The notes: generated by a model not told the origin, from the letters alone. DNA of 64,000 bases from Microbacterium galbinum (GCF_023101185.1 NZ_CP078077.1:2633630-2697629); one strand, 5' to 3'; shown: positions 45,158 through 58,230, counted from the first letter of the stretch. Numbers and translations: made by a program.

Positions 45158-46018
45158 ATGCCCGACACGTCTTTCGCCGCACTCGTCCGTGCGGCCGCTC
45201 AGCGCCTCGCCGATGCCGGTGTGACCGATCCACTCGTCGACGCGGAGCTCCTGGTCGGTCACGTGCGGGGTCTGCGTCGCGGCGAGGTGCAGGCGGCCGT
45301 CGTACGAGGCGACGTGATGAGCGACGCGGATGCCGAGCGGCTCGATGCTCTCGTGACGCGCCGGGAGTCGCGGGAACCCCTGCAGCACATCACCGGCACC
45401 GCGCCGTTCCGGCATCTCGAGCTGGCCGTGGGCCCCGGGGTGTTCGTCCCCCGACCCGAGACGGAGATGGTGGTACAGCACGCGATCGACGCGCTCCTGC
45501 ACGCACCCGATCCGCAGCCGATCGGCATCGATCTCGGCACGGGGAGCGGGGCGATCGCACTCGCGATGGCGACCGAGGTGCCGCACGCGCGGATCTACGC
45601 CGCGGAGCTCTCGCCCGAGGCGCACGCGTGGGCGAGCCGCAACACCGCCGATGCCGAGAACCTCATGCTGGTGCTCGCCGACATGGCGGATGCCTTCCCC
45701 GAACTCGCCGGTGCCGCCAGCGTCGTCATCTCGAACCCGCCGTACGTGCCGGACTCGGCGATCCCGCGCGACCCCGAGGTGCGCCTCTTCGACCCGGCGA
45801 TGGCGCTGTACGGCGGCGAGGACGGTCTCGATCTCGTGCGCGCGCTCAGCACCAATGCTCTGCGGCTGCTCCGTCCCGGCGGGCTGCTGGTGATCGAGCA
45901 CGGCGAACTCCAGGGGGCCGAGATCCGCGGCATCCTCGAGCGCGACGGCTGGCGTGCCGCGGCGACGCACCGCGACCTCACCCTGCGCGACCGCGCCACC
46001 ACGGCCATCCGCCCCTGA
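45158..46018 (+). CDS. prmC: release factor glutamine methyltransferase
   Basis: PrmC methylates the glutamine of the GGQ motif in RF1/RF2. The 286-residue protein has an N-terminal helical RF-binding domain (1-75), the SAM site [12 protein letters not shown] and the catalytic NPPY (193-196). It starts at ATG 45158 with GGAG just before. prfA lies 2 kb upstream, separated by the holin-family gene and cysE/cysK. tsaC follows 38 bases downstream. Confidence 0.95.
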   Translation: MPDTSFAALVRAAAQRLADAGVTDPLVDAELLVGHVRGLRRGEVQAAVVRGDVMSDADAERLDALVTRRESREPLQHITGTAPFRHLELAVGPGVFVPRPETEMVVQHAIDALLHAPDPQPIGIDLGTGSGAIALAMATEVPHARIYAAELSPEAHAWASRNTADAENLMLVLADMADAFPELAGAASVVISNPPYVPDSAIPRDPEVRLFDPAMALYGGEDGLDLVRALSTNALRLLRPGGLLVIEHGELQGAEIRGILERDGWRAAATHRDLTLRDRATTAIRP

Positions 46019-46041
46019 TCCGCTCTCTCGGCGGCCTCCCG

Positions 46042-46047
46042 TAGAAT
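46042..46047 (+). promoter_or_regulatory. -10 box (TAGAAT) of tsaC
   Basis: TAGAAT lies 9 bases before the ATG at 46057 in the 38-base gap after prmC. Confidence 0.45.
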
Positions 46048-46056
46048 CGGAACGAC

Positions 46057-46782
46057 ATGTCCTCCATCTTCGACTGCGGCGACGAGGCGCAGCTGCTCGC
46101 CGGTATGCGCCATGCGCGCCAGGCGATCGGCCGCGGCGAACTCATCGTCATGCCCACCGATACCGTCTACGGCGTGGCCGCCGACGCCTTCTCGCCCGCT
46201 GCCGTGCAGCGGCTGCTGGATGCGAAGGGACGGGGGCGCGATCAGCCGCCGCCCGTCCTCATCGGCACCAAGGAGACGCTGACGGCTCTCGCGGAGTCGG
46301 TCCCCGAGCCGGTTCAACGCCTCGTCGACGCCTTCTGGCCCGGCGGGTTGACCATCGTGCTCCCTGCTCAGCCCTCGCTCGTCTGGGATCTCGGCGAGAC
46401 CCGGGGAACCGTCGCCGTGCGGATGCCCGAGGGGCGCGTGGCGCTGGAGCTGCTGGCCGAGACCGGACCGCTCGCGGTCTCGAGCGCGAACCTCACGGGT
46501 CAGGCCGCAGCGATCTCGGCCTTCGACGCCGAGAAGATGCTCGGCGACAGCGTCGCCGTCTACCTCGCAGACGGAATGAGCCGCGACGGTGTGGCCTCGA
46601 CGATCGTCGATGCCACCTCGCTCGTGCGTCCGCCGGCGGATTCGGATGCCGGACGCGTGCGCATCCTGCGTGACGGGGCGATCAGCCGGGAGCAGCTGGA
46701 GGAGGTGCTCGGCGATCTGCTCGAGCCCGCCCCGGAGCCGGATTCCGCGGCGCCCGCGCCTCGACAGGACGGGGATTCGTGA
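46057..46782 (+). CDS. tsaC: L-threonylcarbamoyladenylate synthase (Sua5/YciO/YrdC)
   Basis: This enzyme makes threonylcarbamoyl-AMP for the t6A modification of ANN-reading tRNAs. The 241-residue protein has the YrdC-domain segments VMPTDTVYGVAADAF (about 32-46), KGRGRDQPPPVLIG and LAVSSANLTG. It is close to bacterial YrdC in length plus about 35 extra acidic C-terminal residues, without the full Sua5 domain. The stop overlaps the GTG of wecA (GTGA). Confidence 0.92.
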   Translation: MSSIFDCGDEAQLLAGMRHARQAIGRGELIVMPTDTVYGVAADAFSPAAVQRLLDAKGRGRDQPPPVLIGTKETLTALAESVPEPVQRLVDAFWPGGLTIVLPAQPSLVWDLGETRGTVAVRMPEGRVALELLAETGPLAVSSANLTGQAAAISAFDAEKMLGDSVAVYLADGMSRDGVASTIVDATSLVRPPADSDAGRVRILRDGAISREQLEEVLGDLLEPAPEPDSAAPAPRQDGDS

Positions 46783-47948
46783 AGCAGTACCTCTTCACGA
46801 TCATCCTGACCGCCGCGATCACCTTCGTACTGACCTGGGCGGTCCTGCGGGTGAGCCTGCGGTTCAAGCTGTACCCCGAGATCCGTGATCGCGATGTGCA
46901 CACACGTCCCACTCCGCGGCTCGGCGGGGTCGCGATCTTCCTCGGCATCGCCGCCGCGATGGGGATCTCAGCAGCGAACCCCTTCTTCCAGAGCATCTGG
47001 ATGCCGCCGCAGACGATGTGGTCCATTCTCGGAGCCGCACTGCTGATCGCCGTGATCGGCGTTGTCGACGACCTCTGGGACCTCGACTGGATGATCAAGC
47101 TCGGCGCGCAGTTCCTCGCGGCCGGGATCCTCACGATCGGCGGAGGGCTGCAGATCCTCTCCCTCCCGTTCGGCGATCTCATCGTCTTCTCGAGCTGGCT
47201 GAGCATCACGATCACGATGTTCGCGATCGTCGTCGTCATGAACGCCGTCAACTTCATCGACGGCCTCGACGGCCTCGTCGCCGGGGTCTGCCTCATCGCC
47301 AACGGCGTCTTCTTCGCCTACTCCTACATCTTCACGCGCGACTCCGGCGCCTCGAGCTACTTCAACCTCTCGACCTTCATCGCCGCCGTCCTCATCGGCG
47401 CCTGCATCGGTTTCCTGCCCTGGAACTGGAGTCCGGCGAAGCTGTTCATGGGCGACTCGGGCGCACTCGTCCTCGGCCTGCTGATGGCCGTCTCCGCGAT
47501 CTCCCTCACCGGGCAGATGGATCCCTCCGCGCTCGACCCCGAGCGTCTCGGGCGTTCCCAACTGCTCGGTGCGTTCATCCCGATCCTGCTGCCGCTGATG
47601 GTGGTGCTGCTGCCGTTGCTCGATTTCGGCCTGGCGGTGCTGCGCCGCATGCATGCCGGCAAGTCGCCGTTCTCGCCGGACCGCAAGCACCTGCACCACC
47701 GTATGCTCGACCTCGGTCACCGCGACCGTGATGCCGTCCTCATCTTCTACGCCTGGACGGCGGTGATCTCGCTCGCCGTCCTCCTCATGTACGTCGGAGC
47801 CCGCGAGGACTGGCCGGGCCAGTACCTTCCCGGTGTGGGCTTCGGTGTGGTCGGGATCGCGGCCTGCCTGGTTCTCACCCTGAAGCCCTCGCGACGTGCG
47901 ATCGCCGCAACCCCCGACTCCGACCCGACCCCCGTGGAGCCCTCATGA
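46779..47948 (+). CDS. wecA: WecA/MraY-family undecaprenyl-phosphate sugar-phosphate transferase
   Basis: This 389-residue polytopic membrane enzyme (about 11 helices) transfers a sugar 1-phosphate to a polyprenyl phosphate carrier for envelope polysaccharide. The family acids are visible: VDDLWDLD, NFIDGLDG and FMGDSGA, plus the cytoplasmic HLHHR loop characteristic of WecA/TagO rather than MraY. Its position before atpI/atpB matches the mycobacterial wecA (rfe). It starts at GTG 46779, overlapping tsaC; the stop overlaps the next gene (ATGA). Confidence 0.9.
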   Translation: MKQYLFTIILTAAITFVLTWAVLRVSLRFKLYPEIRDRDVHTRPTPRLGGVAIFLGIAAAMGISAANPFFQSIWMPPQTMWSILGAALLIAVIGVVDDLWDLDWMIKLGAQFLAAGILTIGGGLQILSLPFGDLIVFSSWLSITITMFAIVVVMNAVNFIDGLDGLVAGVCLIANGVFFAYSYIFTRDSGASSYFNLSTFIAAVLIGACIGFLPWNWSPAKLFMGDSGALVLGLLMAVSAISLTGQMDPSALDPERLGRSQLLGAFIPILLPLMVVLLPLLDFGLAVLRRMHAGKSPFSPDRKHLHHRMLDLGHRDRDAVLIFYAWTAVISLAVLLMYVGAREDWPGQYLPGVGFGVVGIAACLVLTLKPSRRAIAATPDSDPTPVEPS

Positions 47949-48448
47949 GTCCGAACCCCGTTTCCAGCACGCCGATCCTTCGACGCACTCTCATCTGGTC
48001 GGGAGCCGCCACCGTGGTCCTCGCGATCGCCGCGGCGGTCGTGGGCTACCTCGTCGGGCAGGAGAACGGGCTGATCAGCGGCCTGCTCGGTGTGCTCATC
48101 GCCGCCGTGTTCCTCGGGATCACCGGTGCGAGCATCCTGATCGCGAACCGATGGTTCGGCGAGCCGCTCTACGTCCAGTTCTTCTTCGCGATCGTGCTCG
48201 GCGGGTGGCTGCTCAAGCTGATCGTGTTCTTCCTCGGCGTCATCGTCCTCAAGGACCAGCCCTGGCTCGACCCGGTGATCTTCTTCGTCGCGATCGTCGC
48301 CGGCGTGCTGATGTCGCTGATCGTCGACGCCGTCGTCCTCATGACGATGCGCCTTCCGAACGTCAGCGATGCATCGCTTCCCTCGGTCGCGCCGGAGGAC
48401 GTCGCTCCAGGGGCCCCGACCGCCGACGAGGACCCCCAGAGGTCTTAG
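47945..48448 (+). CDS. AtpI-like membrane protein upstream of the ATP synthase operon
   Basis: This 167-residue protein has four hydrophobic helices (about 15-38, 42-66, 75-100 and 112-136) and an acidic C-terminus. Its place between wecA and atpB corresponds to the AtpI-like gene of mycobacteria (Rv1303), a proposed helper of c-ring assembly or ion uptake. Sequence conservation of this family is low, so the assignment rests mainly on position and topology. The ATG at 47945 overlaps the wecA stop. Confidence 0.7.
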   Translation: MSPNPVSSTPILRRTLIWSGAATVVLAIAAAVVGYLVGQENGLISGLLGVLIAAVFLGITGASILIANRWFGEPLYVQFFFAIVLGGWLLKLIVFFLGVIVLKDQPWLDPVIFFVAIVAGVLMSLIVDAVVLMTMRLPNVSDASLPSVAPEDVAPGAPTADEDPQRS

Positions 48449-48571
48449 GGCCGCCTCATACTCTGATAGTGTTGAAACGTGCCCGCCGCTCGCCCGCGAG
48501 CGCTTGCGCTGTGAAGCACACCGACCATCGTCGCCCCGGTTCTGACCGGTGCCCCGAAGCTGGAGCCCGCG
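48449..48571 (+). promoter_or_regulatory. atp operon leader
   Basis: This 123-base gap contains GATAGTGTTG near 48465, a possible -10 region for the ATP synthase genes. Near its end is GGAG (48562-48565), 6 bases before a CTG that is the likely atpB start. No ATG, GTG or TTG in the atpB frame occurs here. A short frame from GTG 48511 stops at 48579 and is probably not a gene. Confidence 0.4.
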
Positions 48572-49661
<1,090 letters not shown>

Positions 49662-49689
49662 CAGACACCCTCTGCGATAAGGAGACAGG

Positions 49690-50241
49690 ATGCTGAACGC
49701 TCTTGTCACGTACGCGGCGGAGGAGGCGGACCACAATCCGCTCATCCCCGCCTGGTACGACATCATCTGGTCGGCGGTCTGCTTCGTCGTGATCCTGGTC
49801 GTCGTCTGGAAGGTGGCGCTGCCCAAGCTCTACACCCTCCTCGACGCTCGCTCCAACGCGATCGAGGGCAACATCGCCAAGGCCGACGAGGCCCAGAAGC
49901 AGGCCGAGGCGGCTCTCGAGGAGTACACCCGTCAGCTCGCCGAGGCACGCACCGAGGCCGGTGAGATCCGAGAGGCCGCCCGCGAGGACGGCAAGAAGAT
50001 CGTCGCCGAGGCCAAGGAAGCCGCTTCGTCCGAAGCAGCTCGCATCACGGCGACCGCGCACACGCAGATCGAGGCCGAGCGTCAGACCGCTCTCGTCTCG
50101 CTGCGCAGCGAGGTCGGCACGCTGGCCATCGACCTCGCCGGTGGCGTCGTCGGTGAGACGCTCTCCGACGATGCCCGCGCGACGGCGGTCGTCGACCGCT
50201 TCCTCGCCGACCTCGAAGCATCCGAGAAGGCGGCTCAGTAA
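49690..50241 (+). CDS. atpF: ATP synthase F0 subunit b
   Basis: This 183-residue peripheral stalk subunit has one N-terminal membrane helix (about 20-42) followed by a long charged helix (DEAQKQAEAALEEYTRQLAEAR) reaching up to F1. AAGGAG is near the ATG. The TAA overlaps the atpH ATG by one base (TAATG), coupling the two stalk subunits. Confidence 0.95.
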   Translation: MLNALVTYAAEEADHNPLIPAWYDIIWSAVCFVVILVVVWKVALPKLYTLLDARSNAIEGNIAKADEAQKQAEAALEEYTRQLAEARTEAGEIREAAREDGKKIVAEAKEAASSEAARITATAHTQIEAERQTALVSLRSEVGTLAIDLAGGVVGETLSDDARATAVVDRFLADLEASEKAAQ

Positions 50242-51029
50242 TGGGCAGCGCGACCACTCAGGCACTCGCGGCATCCATCCAGACGCTTGCCGCAGCGAAG
50301 GACGTCACCCTCGACACCGCGCGGGAGCTCTTCGCCGCCGCGCACGCCGTGGGCGATTCGTCTCAGCTGAGCGGCGCGCTGGCTGACCCGGCGGCCCCCG
50401 CAGCGGCACGGCAGAACGTCGTGACCGCGGTGTTCGGCGGGCTGTCGGCGAACACGCAGGCCGTGCTCAAGACGGTCGTCTCGGAACGCTGGTCCAACGC
50501 CGACGAGCTCGTCGACGGCATCGACGAGCTCGCGATCCGCGCCTCGGCGATCGCCGAGGCCGGCGCCGACATCGAGGGGGAGCTGTTCGGCTTCTCCCGC
50601 GTCGTCGCCGCGAACCCCGAGCTCGAGCTCGCACTGGGAAGCCGTCTCGGCGGTCAGGACGCGAAGTCGGCTCTCGTCGAGCGTCTGCTCTCCGGAGCGA
50701 CCAGCGCCCCCGCGGCCCTGATCGTCTCCTCCCTCGTGCGTCAGCCGCGCGGGCGTCGGATCCGTCAGCTCCTCAACCGCGCCATGCGGATCGTCTCCGA
50801 CCAGCGTGACCGCGTCGTCGCGACGGTCTACAGCGCGAGCGAGCTGAACGACGCGCAGCGCGCCCGCCTCGGCGAAGCGCTCTCGCGACGCTACGACGGT
50901 CAGGTGGCGCTCAACGTCGTCATCGACCCGACGATCATCGGTGGTCTGCGCGTGCAGATCGCCGACGACGTGATCGACGGCAGCATCTCCGCACGACTCG
51001 CCGACCTTCGCCAGAAGCTCGCGGGCTAA
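50241..51029 (+). CDS. atpH: ATP synthase F1 subunit delta
   Basis: This 262-residue subunit joins the peripheral stalk to the top of F1. The OSCP/delta fold is seen in the C-terminal [24 protein letters not shown] and [23 protein letters not shown]. It is longer than the E. coli protein (177 residues); the extra N-terminal sequence is common in actinobacteria, where mycobacterial delta is even longer by fusion to a b-like part. That fusion is not seen here. Confidence 0.94.
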   Translation: MGSATTQALAASIQTLAAAKDVTLDTARELFAAAHAVGDSSQLSGALADPAAPAAARQNVVTAVFGGLSANTQAVLKTVVSERWSNADELVDGIDELAIRASAIAEAGADIEGELFGFSRVVAANPELELALGSRLGGQDAKSALVERLLSGATSAPAALIVSSLVRQPRGRRIRQLLNRAMRIVSDQRDRVVATVYSASELNDAQRARLGEALSRRYDGQVALNVVIDPTIIGGLRVQIADDVIDGSISARLADLRQKLAG

Positions 51030-51076
51030 CACGACTTCGCGCGGGGAACCGCGCACCCAGATACAAAGGGAAGACA

Positions 51077-52717
51077 ATGGCAGAACTATCGATCAGCCCC
51101 GACGTCATCCGTGACGCGCTGAAGGACTTCGCCGCCGCTTACGAGCCCACCGGGGCCGCGGCGACCGAGGTCGGCACGGTCATCGACGCCGCTGATGGCA
51201 TCGCGCACGTCGAAGGACTGCCCGGTGTCATGGCGAACGAGCTCGTGATCTTCGCCGACGGCACCAAGGGCCTCGCCCAGAGCCTCGACGAGCACGAGAT
51301 CGGCGTCGTGGTCCTCGGCGACTTCGCCGGCATCGAGGCCGGTCAGGAAGTCACCCGCACAGGTGAGGTCCTCTCCGTCCCCGTCGGCGACGGCTACCTC
51401 GGCCGCGTGGTAGACCCGCTCGGAAATCCGATCGACGGGCTCGGCGCGATCGCCACCGAGGCCGTCCGCGAGCTCGAGCTGCAGGCGCCCGGCGTCATGC
51501 AGCGCAAGTCGGTGCACGAGCCGATGCAGACCGGCATCAAGGCCATCGACGCGATGATCCCCGTCGGCCGCGGCCAGCGTCAGCTGATCATCGGCGACCG
51601 CCAGACCGGTAAGACGGCCATCGCGATCGACACGATCATCAACCAGAAGGCCAACTGGGAGTCGGGCGACGTCAACAAGCAGGTTCGCTGCATCTACGTC
51701 GCCATCGGCCAGAAGGGCTCGACCATCGCTTCGGTGAAGGGCGCGCTCGAAGAGGCCGGCGCTCTGGAGTACACCACGATCGTGGCCGCTCCGGCATCCG
51801 ACCCCGCGGGCTTCAAGTACCTCGCCCCCTACACCGGTTCGGCCATCGGTCAGCACTGGATGTACGGCGGCAAGCACGTCCTCATCATCTTCGACGACCT
51901 GTCGAAGCAGGCCGAGGCCTACCGCGCCGTCTCCCTTCTGCTGCGCCGCCCGCCGGGCCGCGAGGCTTACCCGGGTGACGTCTTCTACCTGCACTCGCGT
52001 CTGCTCGAGCGTTGCGCGAAGCTGTCCGACGAGCTCGGCGCCGGTTCCATGACGGGCCTCCCGATCATCGAGACCAAGGCGAACGACGTCTCGGCGTACA
52101 TCCCGACCAACGTGATCTCGATCACCGACGGCCAGATCTTCCTGCAGTCCGACCTCTTCAACGCCAACCAGCGTCCGGCGGTCGACGTGGGTATCTCGGT
52201 GTCGCGAGTCGGTGGTGACGCTCAGGTCAAGTCGATCAAGAAGGTCTCCGGAACGCTGAAGCTCGAGCTCGCGCAGTACCGCTCGCTCGAGGCGTTCGCG
52301 ATGTTCGCCTCCGACCTCGACGCCGCCTCGCGTCGTCAGCTGTCGCGCGGTGCACGTCTGACCGAGCTGCTCAAGCAGCCGCAGTACTCGCCGTACCCGG
52401 TCGAGGAGCAGGTCGTCTCGATCTGGGCCGGCACCAACGGCAAGCTCGACACGATCGAGGTCGAGGACGTCCTGCGCTTCGAGCGCGAACTGCTCGACTA
52501 CCTGCGTCGCAACACCTCGGTGCTCGACACCCTGCGTGAGACCAACGTCCTCAGCGACGACACGGTCGCGGAGCTCGAGAAGCACACGGATGCCTTCGTC
52601 CTGGAGTTCCAGGGTGGCAAGGGACACGCCATCGGCGCCCCGGGCCACGAGGAGCACGCCGCTGCGGAGGCAGACGACGTCAACCAGGAGAAGATCGTCA
52701 AGGGTCGTCGCGCGTAA
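51077..52717 (+). CDS. atpA: ATP synthase F1 subunit alpha
   Basis: This is the regulatory nucleotide-binding subunit, 546 residues. The P-loop GDRQTGKT (173-180), [12 protein letters not shown], the PS-type signature region and [18 protein letters not shown] (arginine finger area) are intact. A C-terminal extension of about 35 residues ([19 protein letters not shown]) beyond the E. coli enzyme is acidic; similar alpha tails in mycobacteria suppress ATP hydrolysis. It follows atpH after 47 bases with AAAGGGAAG before the ATG. Confidence 0.97.
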   Translation: MAELSISPDVIRDALKDFAAAYEPTGAAATEVGTVIDAADGIAHVEGLPGVMANELVIFADGTKGLAQSLDEHEIGVVVLGDFAGIEAGQEVTRTGEVLSVPVGDGYLGRVVDPLGNPIDGLGAIATEAVRELELQAPGVMQRKSVHEPMQTGIKAIDAMIPVGRGQRQLIIGDRQTGKTAIAIDTIINQKANWESGDVNKQVRCIYVAIGQKGSTIASVKGALEEAGALEYTTIVAAPASDPAGFKYLAPYTGSAIGQHWMYGGKHVLIIFDDLSKQAEAYRAVSLLLRRPPGREAYPGDVFYLHSRLLERCAKLSDELGAGSMTGLPIIETKANDVSAYIPTNVISITDGQIFLQSDLFNANQRPAVDVGISVSRVGGDAQVKSIKKVSGTLKLELAQYRSLEAFAMFASDLDAASRRQLSRGARLTELLKQPQYSPYPVEEQVVSIWAGTNGKLDTIEVEDVLRFERELLDYLRRNTSVLDTLRETNVLSDDTVAELEKHTDAFVLEFQGGKGHAIGAPGHEEHAAAEADDVNQEKIVKGRRA

Positions 52718-52737
52718 TCGCGTGAGGTACTGATTTC

Positions 52738-55115
<2,378 letters not shown>

Positions 55116-55117
55116 CC

Positions 55118-55378
55118 ATGGCGCTCAACGTCAGCCTCGTCTCCGCCGACGCGGAGGTCTGGACGGGGGAAGCGAGCCTCGTGATCGCCAAGACCGTCGA
55201 GGGTGAGATCGGCTTCATGTCCGGTCACGAGCCGGTGCTGGCCATCCTCGCCGAGGGCCAGGTCCGGATCACCCAGACCGATGGCACCAAGGTGCTCGCG
55301 AACGCGCAGGACGGGTTCCTCTCGATGGAGGGCAACGTCCTGACGATCGTCGCCGGCAACGCGGCGCTCATCGCCTAG
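55118..55378 (+). CDS. atpC: ATP synthase F1 subunit epsilon, short form
   Basis: This 86-residue subunit consists only of the N-terminal beta-sandwich (VSLVSADAEVWTGEASLVIA, GEIGFMSGHEPVLAILAEGQ). The two C-terminal helices that inhibit ATP hydrolysis in most bacteria (total about 120-138 residues) are missing; the gene ends cleanly at TAG, with the terminator 11 bases later. Either this lineage has a natural short epsilon or the tail was lost. The sandwich still binds gamma and the c-ring. Confidence 0.94.
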   Translation: MALNVSLVSADAEVWTGEASLVIAKTVEGEIGFMSGHEPVLAILAEGQVRITQTDGTKVLANAQDGFLSMEGNVLTIVAGNAALIA

Positions 55379-55389
55379 CAGTCGACTAC

Positions 55390-55435
55390 ATGCGTCCGCC
55401 TCGGACCCGGTCTCCGGGTTCCGAGGCGGACGCAT
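55390..55435 (+). terminator. terminator of the atp operon
   Basis: ATGCGTCCGCCTCGGA then CCCGG, loop TCT, CCGGG, one bulged T, TCCGAGGCGGACGCAT: about 21 pairs. It begins 11 bases after the atpC stop and before yaaA. Confidence 0.85.
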
Positions 55436-55454
55436 CTGTATTCCCCGAGGACCC

Positions 55455-56213
55455 ATGAAGATCCTTCTCCCTCCGTCCGAGACCAAGCATCCCGGCGGTA
55501 CCGGTGATCCCTTCGATCCCGCCGCAGTGGCGCTGCCGGGTCTGCACGAGCACCGCACGGCGGTGATCGACGCTCTCGTCGATCTCGCGGCCGATGAGGA
55601 TCAGGCTCGACGGGTGCTGAAGCTGAGCGAACGCCAGGTGGGCGACATCGTCCACAATCGGATGCTGCGGAGCGCACCGACGATGCCCGCGATCGACCGC
55701 TACACCGGAGTGCTCTTCGATGCGCTCGACGCGCGCACGCTCTCTGCGGCGTCGCGCCGCTGGCTGGGGGAGCACGTGTGGATCCACTCGGCACCGTTCG
55801 GGCCGGTGGGAGCGCTCGACGGCATTCCTTCCTACCGCCTCGCGGCGGGCACCGCCCTCCCGGGACTGGTGGCGATGCGCCGGCACTGGGCCGATGCCAC
55901 CAGCGCCGCCCTCGCCGAAGCGGAACCCGCGTTCGTCCTGGATCTGCGGAGCGAAGCATACGTCGCACTGGGACCGATTCCCACTTCCGTGCCGTCGGCC
56001 TACGTCCGGGTCGTCACAGACGATGGCGACGGGGGAGCGCGGGCTCTCAACCATTTCAACAAGAAGTCGAAGGGTCAGCTCGTCCGCGCTCTCTCGGAGA
56101 GCCGGCCGCGGATCGGCTCGCTGCGATCGCTCCTCATCTGGGCGTCGAAACACGACATCGTCCTTCGGCGCACCGAAGACGACCGGGTGCTCGAGCTGGT
56201 CGTCACGGAGTGA
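55455..56213 (+). CDS. yaaA: YaaA-family peroxide stress protein
   Basis: This 252-residue cytoplasmic protein begins MKILLPPSETK, has the family block NRMLRSAPTMPAIDRYTGVLFDAL in the first half and NHFNKKSKGQLVRAL in the second. E. coli YaaA lowers free iron and limits oxidative DNA damage after peroxide; a DNA-binding role is reported. It lies alone between the atp terminator and a membrane-protein gene with its own promoter candidate. Confidence 0.9.
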   Translation: MKILLPPSETKHPGGTGDPFDPAAVALPGLHEHRTAVIDALVDLAADEDQARRVLKLSERQVGDIVHNRMLRSAPTMPAIDRYTGVLFDALDARTLSAASRRWLGEHVWIHSAPFGPVGALDGIPSYRLAAGTALPGLVAMRRHWADATSAALAEAEPAFVLDLRSEAYVALGPIPTSVPSAYVRVVTDDGDGGARALNHFNKKSKGQLVRALSESRPRIGSLRSLLIWASKHDIVLRRTEDDRVLELVVTE

Positions 56214-56252
56214 CGCCCGTCCGCGCATGGGGAGATGTCCCCGTGCGTGTCG

Positions 56253-56282
56253 TTGCCGCGTCGTTATCTGCACCGCTATGGT
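56253..56282 (+). promoter_or_regulatory. promoter of the DUF5684-like gene
   Basis: TTGCCG (56253-56258), an 18-base spacer and TATGGT (56277-56282) lie 48 bases before the ATG at 56331, with GGAGGGG close to that ATG. Confidence 0.5.
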
Positions 56283-56330
56283 GGGTCTCGCGGCGTGGAT
56301 TACGCCACCAATTCGGATCCGGAGGGGATC

Positions 56331-57113
56331 ATGAATCCTTACTACGACTCGAGCTACTGGGCATTCCTCGGTGGCGTCATCATCTTCAGCGTCATCATCG
56401 GCCTCGCCGCCTACGTGCTCGTCTCCCTCTTCTTCATGAAGATCTTCGAGAAGGCCGGTGTCGAGGGCAAGTGGCGCGCGTGGGTGCCCGTGTACAACTA
56501 CATGGTCTTCGCCAAGCTGGGCGACATGTCGCCCTGGCCGGTGCTGATCGTGATCGGTCTTTCGCTCATCCCGTACCTGAACTTCCTCACCGGACTCGCG
56601 GCGGCAGCGCTCTTCGCCGTCATCGCATGGCGCGTCGGACTCAAGCTCCAGAAGGATGCGGTGTGGGTGGTCCTGTGGATCTTCCTCTCCATCGTCTGGC
56701 TCGGCATCAACGCGTTCGACAAGTCGCGATGGAACCCGAACATTCAGCCCGCTCCGTGGGCCGGAAACGGATTCTTCGCTGACCGCACCGTCTGGGCGGG
56801 CATCCCCGTCCAGCCTTCTGCCGCCGCCCCGCAGGCCGGATACGGCGCTCCCGGTTACGGCGCGGCCCCGCAGGGGTACGCACCCCCCGCTCCGCAGGGC
56901 TACGCGCCGCCGGCTCAGCCCGGATACGCACCTCCCGCACAGCCCGGATACGGCACCCCCGCGGCGCCCCCGGCGAGTGCACCCGCTACGCCGCCCGCGC
57001 CGCCGGCTCCGGCCGCGCCGCCCGCGACTCCGCCGGCACCGCCCGCTGCTCCGCCGGCACCGCCCGCTGCTCCGCCTGCTCCGCCGACGGACCCCACGCA
57101 GCCTCCGGCCTGA
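56331..57113 (+). CDS. DUF5684-like membrane protein with Pro/Gly/Tyr repeat tail
   Basis: This 260-residue protein has three to four hydrophobic segments in residues 12-130, with FEKAGVEGKWRAWVPVYNYMVFAKLGD, the pattern of DUF5684/signal-peptidase-associated membrane proteins. From about 165 the tail is low complexity: repeats of GYAPPAQPGYAPPA, then runs of PPAPPAAPPAPP to the end. Function unknown; the tail may be cytoplasmic and bind other proteins. The ATG at 56331 after GGAGGGG is preferred to upstream in-frame GTG/ATG codons. Confidence 0.72.
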   Translation: MNPYYDSSYWAFLGGVIIFSVIIGLAAYVLVSLFFMKIFEKAGVEGKWRAWVPVYNYMVFAKLGDMSPWPVLIVIGLSLIPYLNFLTGLAAAALFAVIAWRVGLKLQKDAVWVVLWIFLSIVWLGINAFDKSRWNPNIQPAPWAGNGFFADRTVWAGIPVQPSAAAPQAGYGAPGYGAAPQGYAPPAPQGYAPPAQPGYAPPAQPGYGTPAAPPASAPATPPAPPAPAAPPATPPAPPAAPPAPPAAPPAPPTDPTQPPA

Positions 57114-57124
57114 TCGTCCCGTGC

Positions 57125-57158
57125 GAAGAGCCCTCGACCTCACGGTCGGGGGCTCTTC
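57125..57158 (+). terminator. terminator after the DUF5684-like gene
   Basis: GAAGAGCCCTCGACC, loop TCAC, GGTCGGGGGCTCTTC: 15 pairs with one T/G wobble, 11 bases after the stop. Confidence 0.82.
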
Positions 57159-57209
57159 CCGTCTTCACGGCGCTTCGGCCCGTCGCCGAAAACCGGCGCG
57201 CCGCTGGGA

Positions 57210-57215
57210 TAGCGT
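57210..57215 (+). promoter_or_regulatory. -10 box (TAGCGT) of the aldo/keto reductase
   Basis: TAGCGT lies 6 bases before the ATG at 57222. Confidence 0.42.
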
Positions 57216-57221
57216 GAGGGC

Positions 57222-58205
57222 ATGGTCATGTCACAGCGCCGCGTCGGTGCGTCCGGACTCCTCGTCTCCGCCACCGGCCTCGGATGCAACAACTTCGGGC
57301 GGGCCGGCACCGCCACCGAGACGATCGAGGGCACGCGCGAGGTGATCTCCGCGGCGATCGCCAACGGCATCACCCTGTTCGACACGGCGGACATGTACGG
57401 CGCCGTGGCCGGAACGAGTGAGACGCTCATGGGGGAGGCTCTCCAGGGGCGGCGCGACAGCGTCGTGCTCGCGACGAAGTTCGGTCACGAACGTGACATG
57501 GGCTACGCCTTCCCCGCAGCCCGAGGATCTCGGCGCTACGTCCGTCGCGCGGTCGAGGAGTCCCTGCGTCGTCTGCAGACGGACTGGATCGATCTGTATC
57601 AGTTGCACCTGCCCGATCCTGAGACGCCGATCGCCGAGACCACCGATGCTCTCGACGAGCTGGTCCGTGAGGGCAAGATCCGCTATTACGGTCACTCGAA
57701 CTTCACCGGTTGGCAGATCGCCGAGGCCGAGTTCACCTCCACCGCTCGCTCGAGCGGTCGCTTCGTCTCGGCGCAGAACCACTACTCGCTGCTCGCCCGC
57801 GCCGCCGAGAGGGAGGTCCTCCCCGCGGTCGAACGGTACGGGCTGGGTTTCTTCCCGTTCTTCCCCCTCCACAACGGGCTCCTCACGGGCAAGTTCACCC
57901 GCGAGGGTGGACCCGCGAGCAGCCGGATCATGTCGTCTCGGCGTCACGTGTGGGAGAACGCGCCGTGGGAGGCGTTGGAGGCGTATCGCGTGTTCTGCGA
58001 GGAACGCGGGATCACGATGGTCGAGGCGACGTTCGGCTGGTTGCTGTCCCGTCCCGCGGTCTCCAGTGTCATCGCGGGCGCGACGTCGGCGGCGCAGGTG
58101 GAGTCGAATGCGCGCGCCGGCGATGCGTGGCGACCCGACGCCGAGGAGCTCGCCGTCATCGATGCGCTCTTCCCCCTGCCTCAGGACCCGGGGGCGCAGG
58201 TGTGA
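57222..58205 (+). CDS. aldo/keto reductase
   Basis: This 327-residue NADPH-dependent TIM-barrel reductase shows the AKR tetrad: Asp in FDTADMYG (Asp and catalytic Tyr), Lys in LATKFG and His in LYQLHLPD. It ends in a typical cofactor-binding segment ending GATSAAQVESNARA. It resembles the Tas/YajO-like group; substrate unknown. An alternative ATG lies at 57228. It precedes the PP2C gene by 78 bases. Confidence 0.9.
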   Translation: MVMSQRRVGASGLLVSATGLGCNNFGRAGTATETIEGTREVISAAIANGITLFDTADMYGAVAGTSETLMGEALQGRRDSVVLATKFGHERDMGYAFPAARGSRRYVRRAVEESLRRLQTDWIDLYQLHLPDPETPIAETTDALDELVREGKIRYYGHSNFTGWQIAEAEFTSTARSSGRFVSAQNHYSLLARAAEREVLPAVERYGLGFFPFFPLHNGLLTGKFTREGGPASSRIMSSRRHVWENAPWEALEAYRVFCEERGITMVEATFGWLLSRPAVSSVIAGATSAAQVESNARAGDAWRPDAEELAVIDALFPLPQDPGAQV

Positions 58206-58224
58206 GCGCAATCAGCGATTCGAC

Positions 58225-58230
58225 TACGAT
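58225..58230 (+). promoter_or_regulatory. -10 box (TACGAT) upstream of the PP2C gene
   Basis: TACGAT lies 54 bases before the chosen GTG at 58284, so a leader of about 47 bases with GGAGG near its end is expected. It is 3 bases before the alternative GTG at 58233, too close for that start to be used from this promoter. Confidence 0.4.

Noticed and set aside
56860..57110. Tandem DNA repeats as a mobile or satellite element
   Set aside because: The repeats are in frame and encode the Pro/Gly/Tyr tail of the membrane protein.
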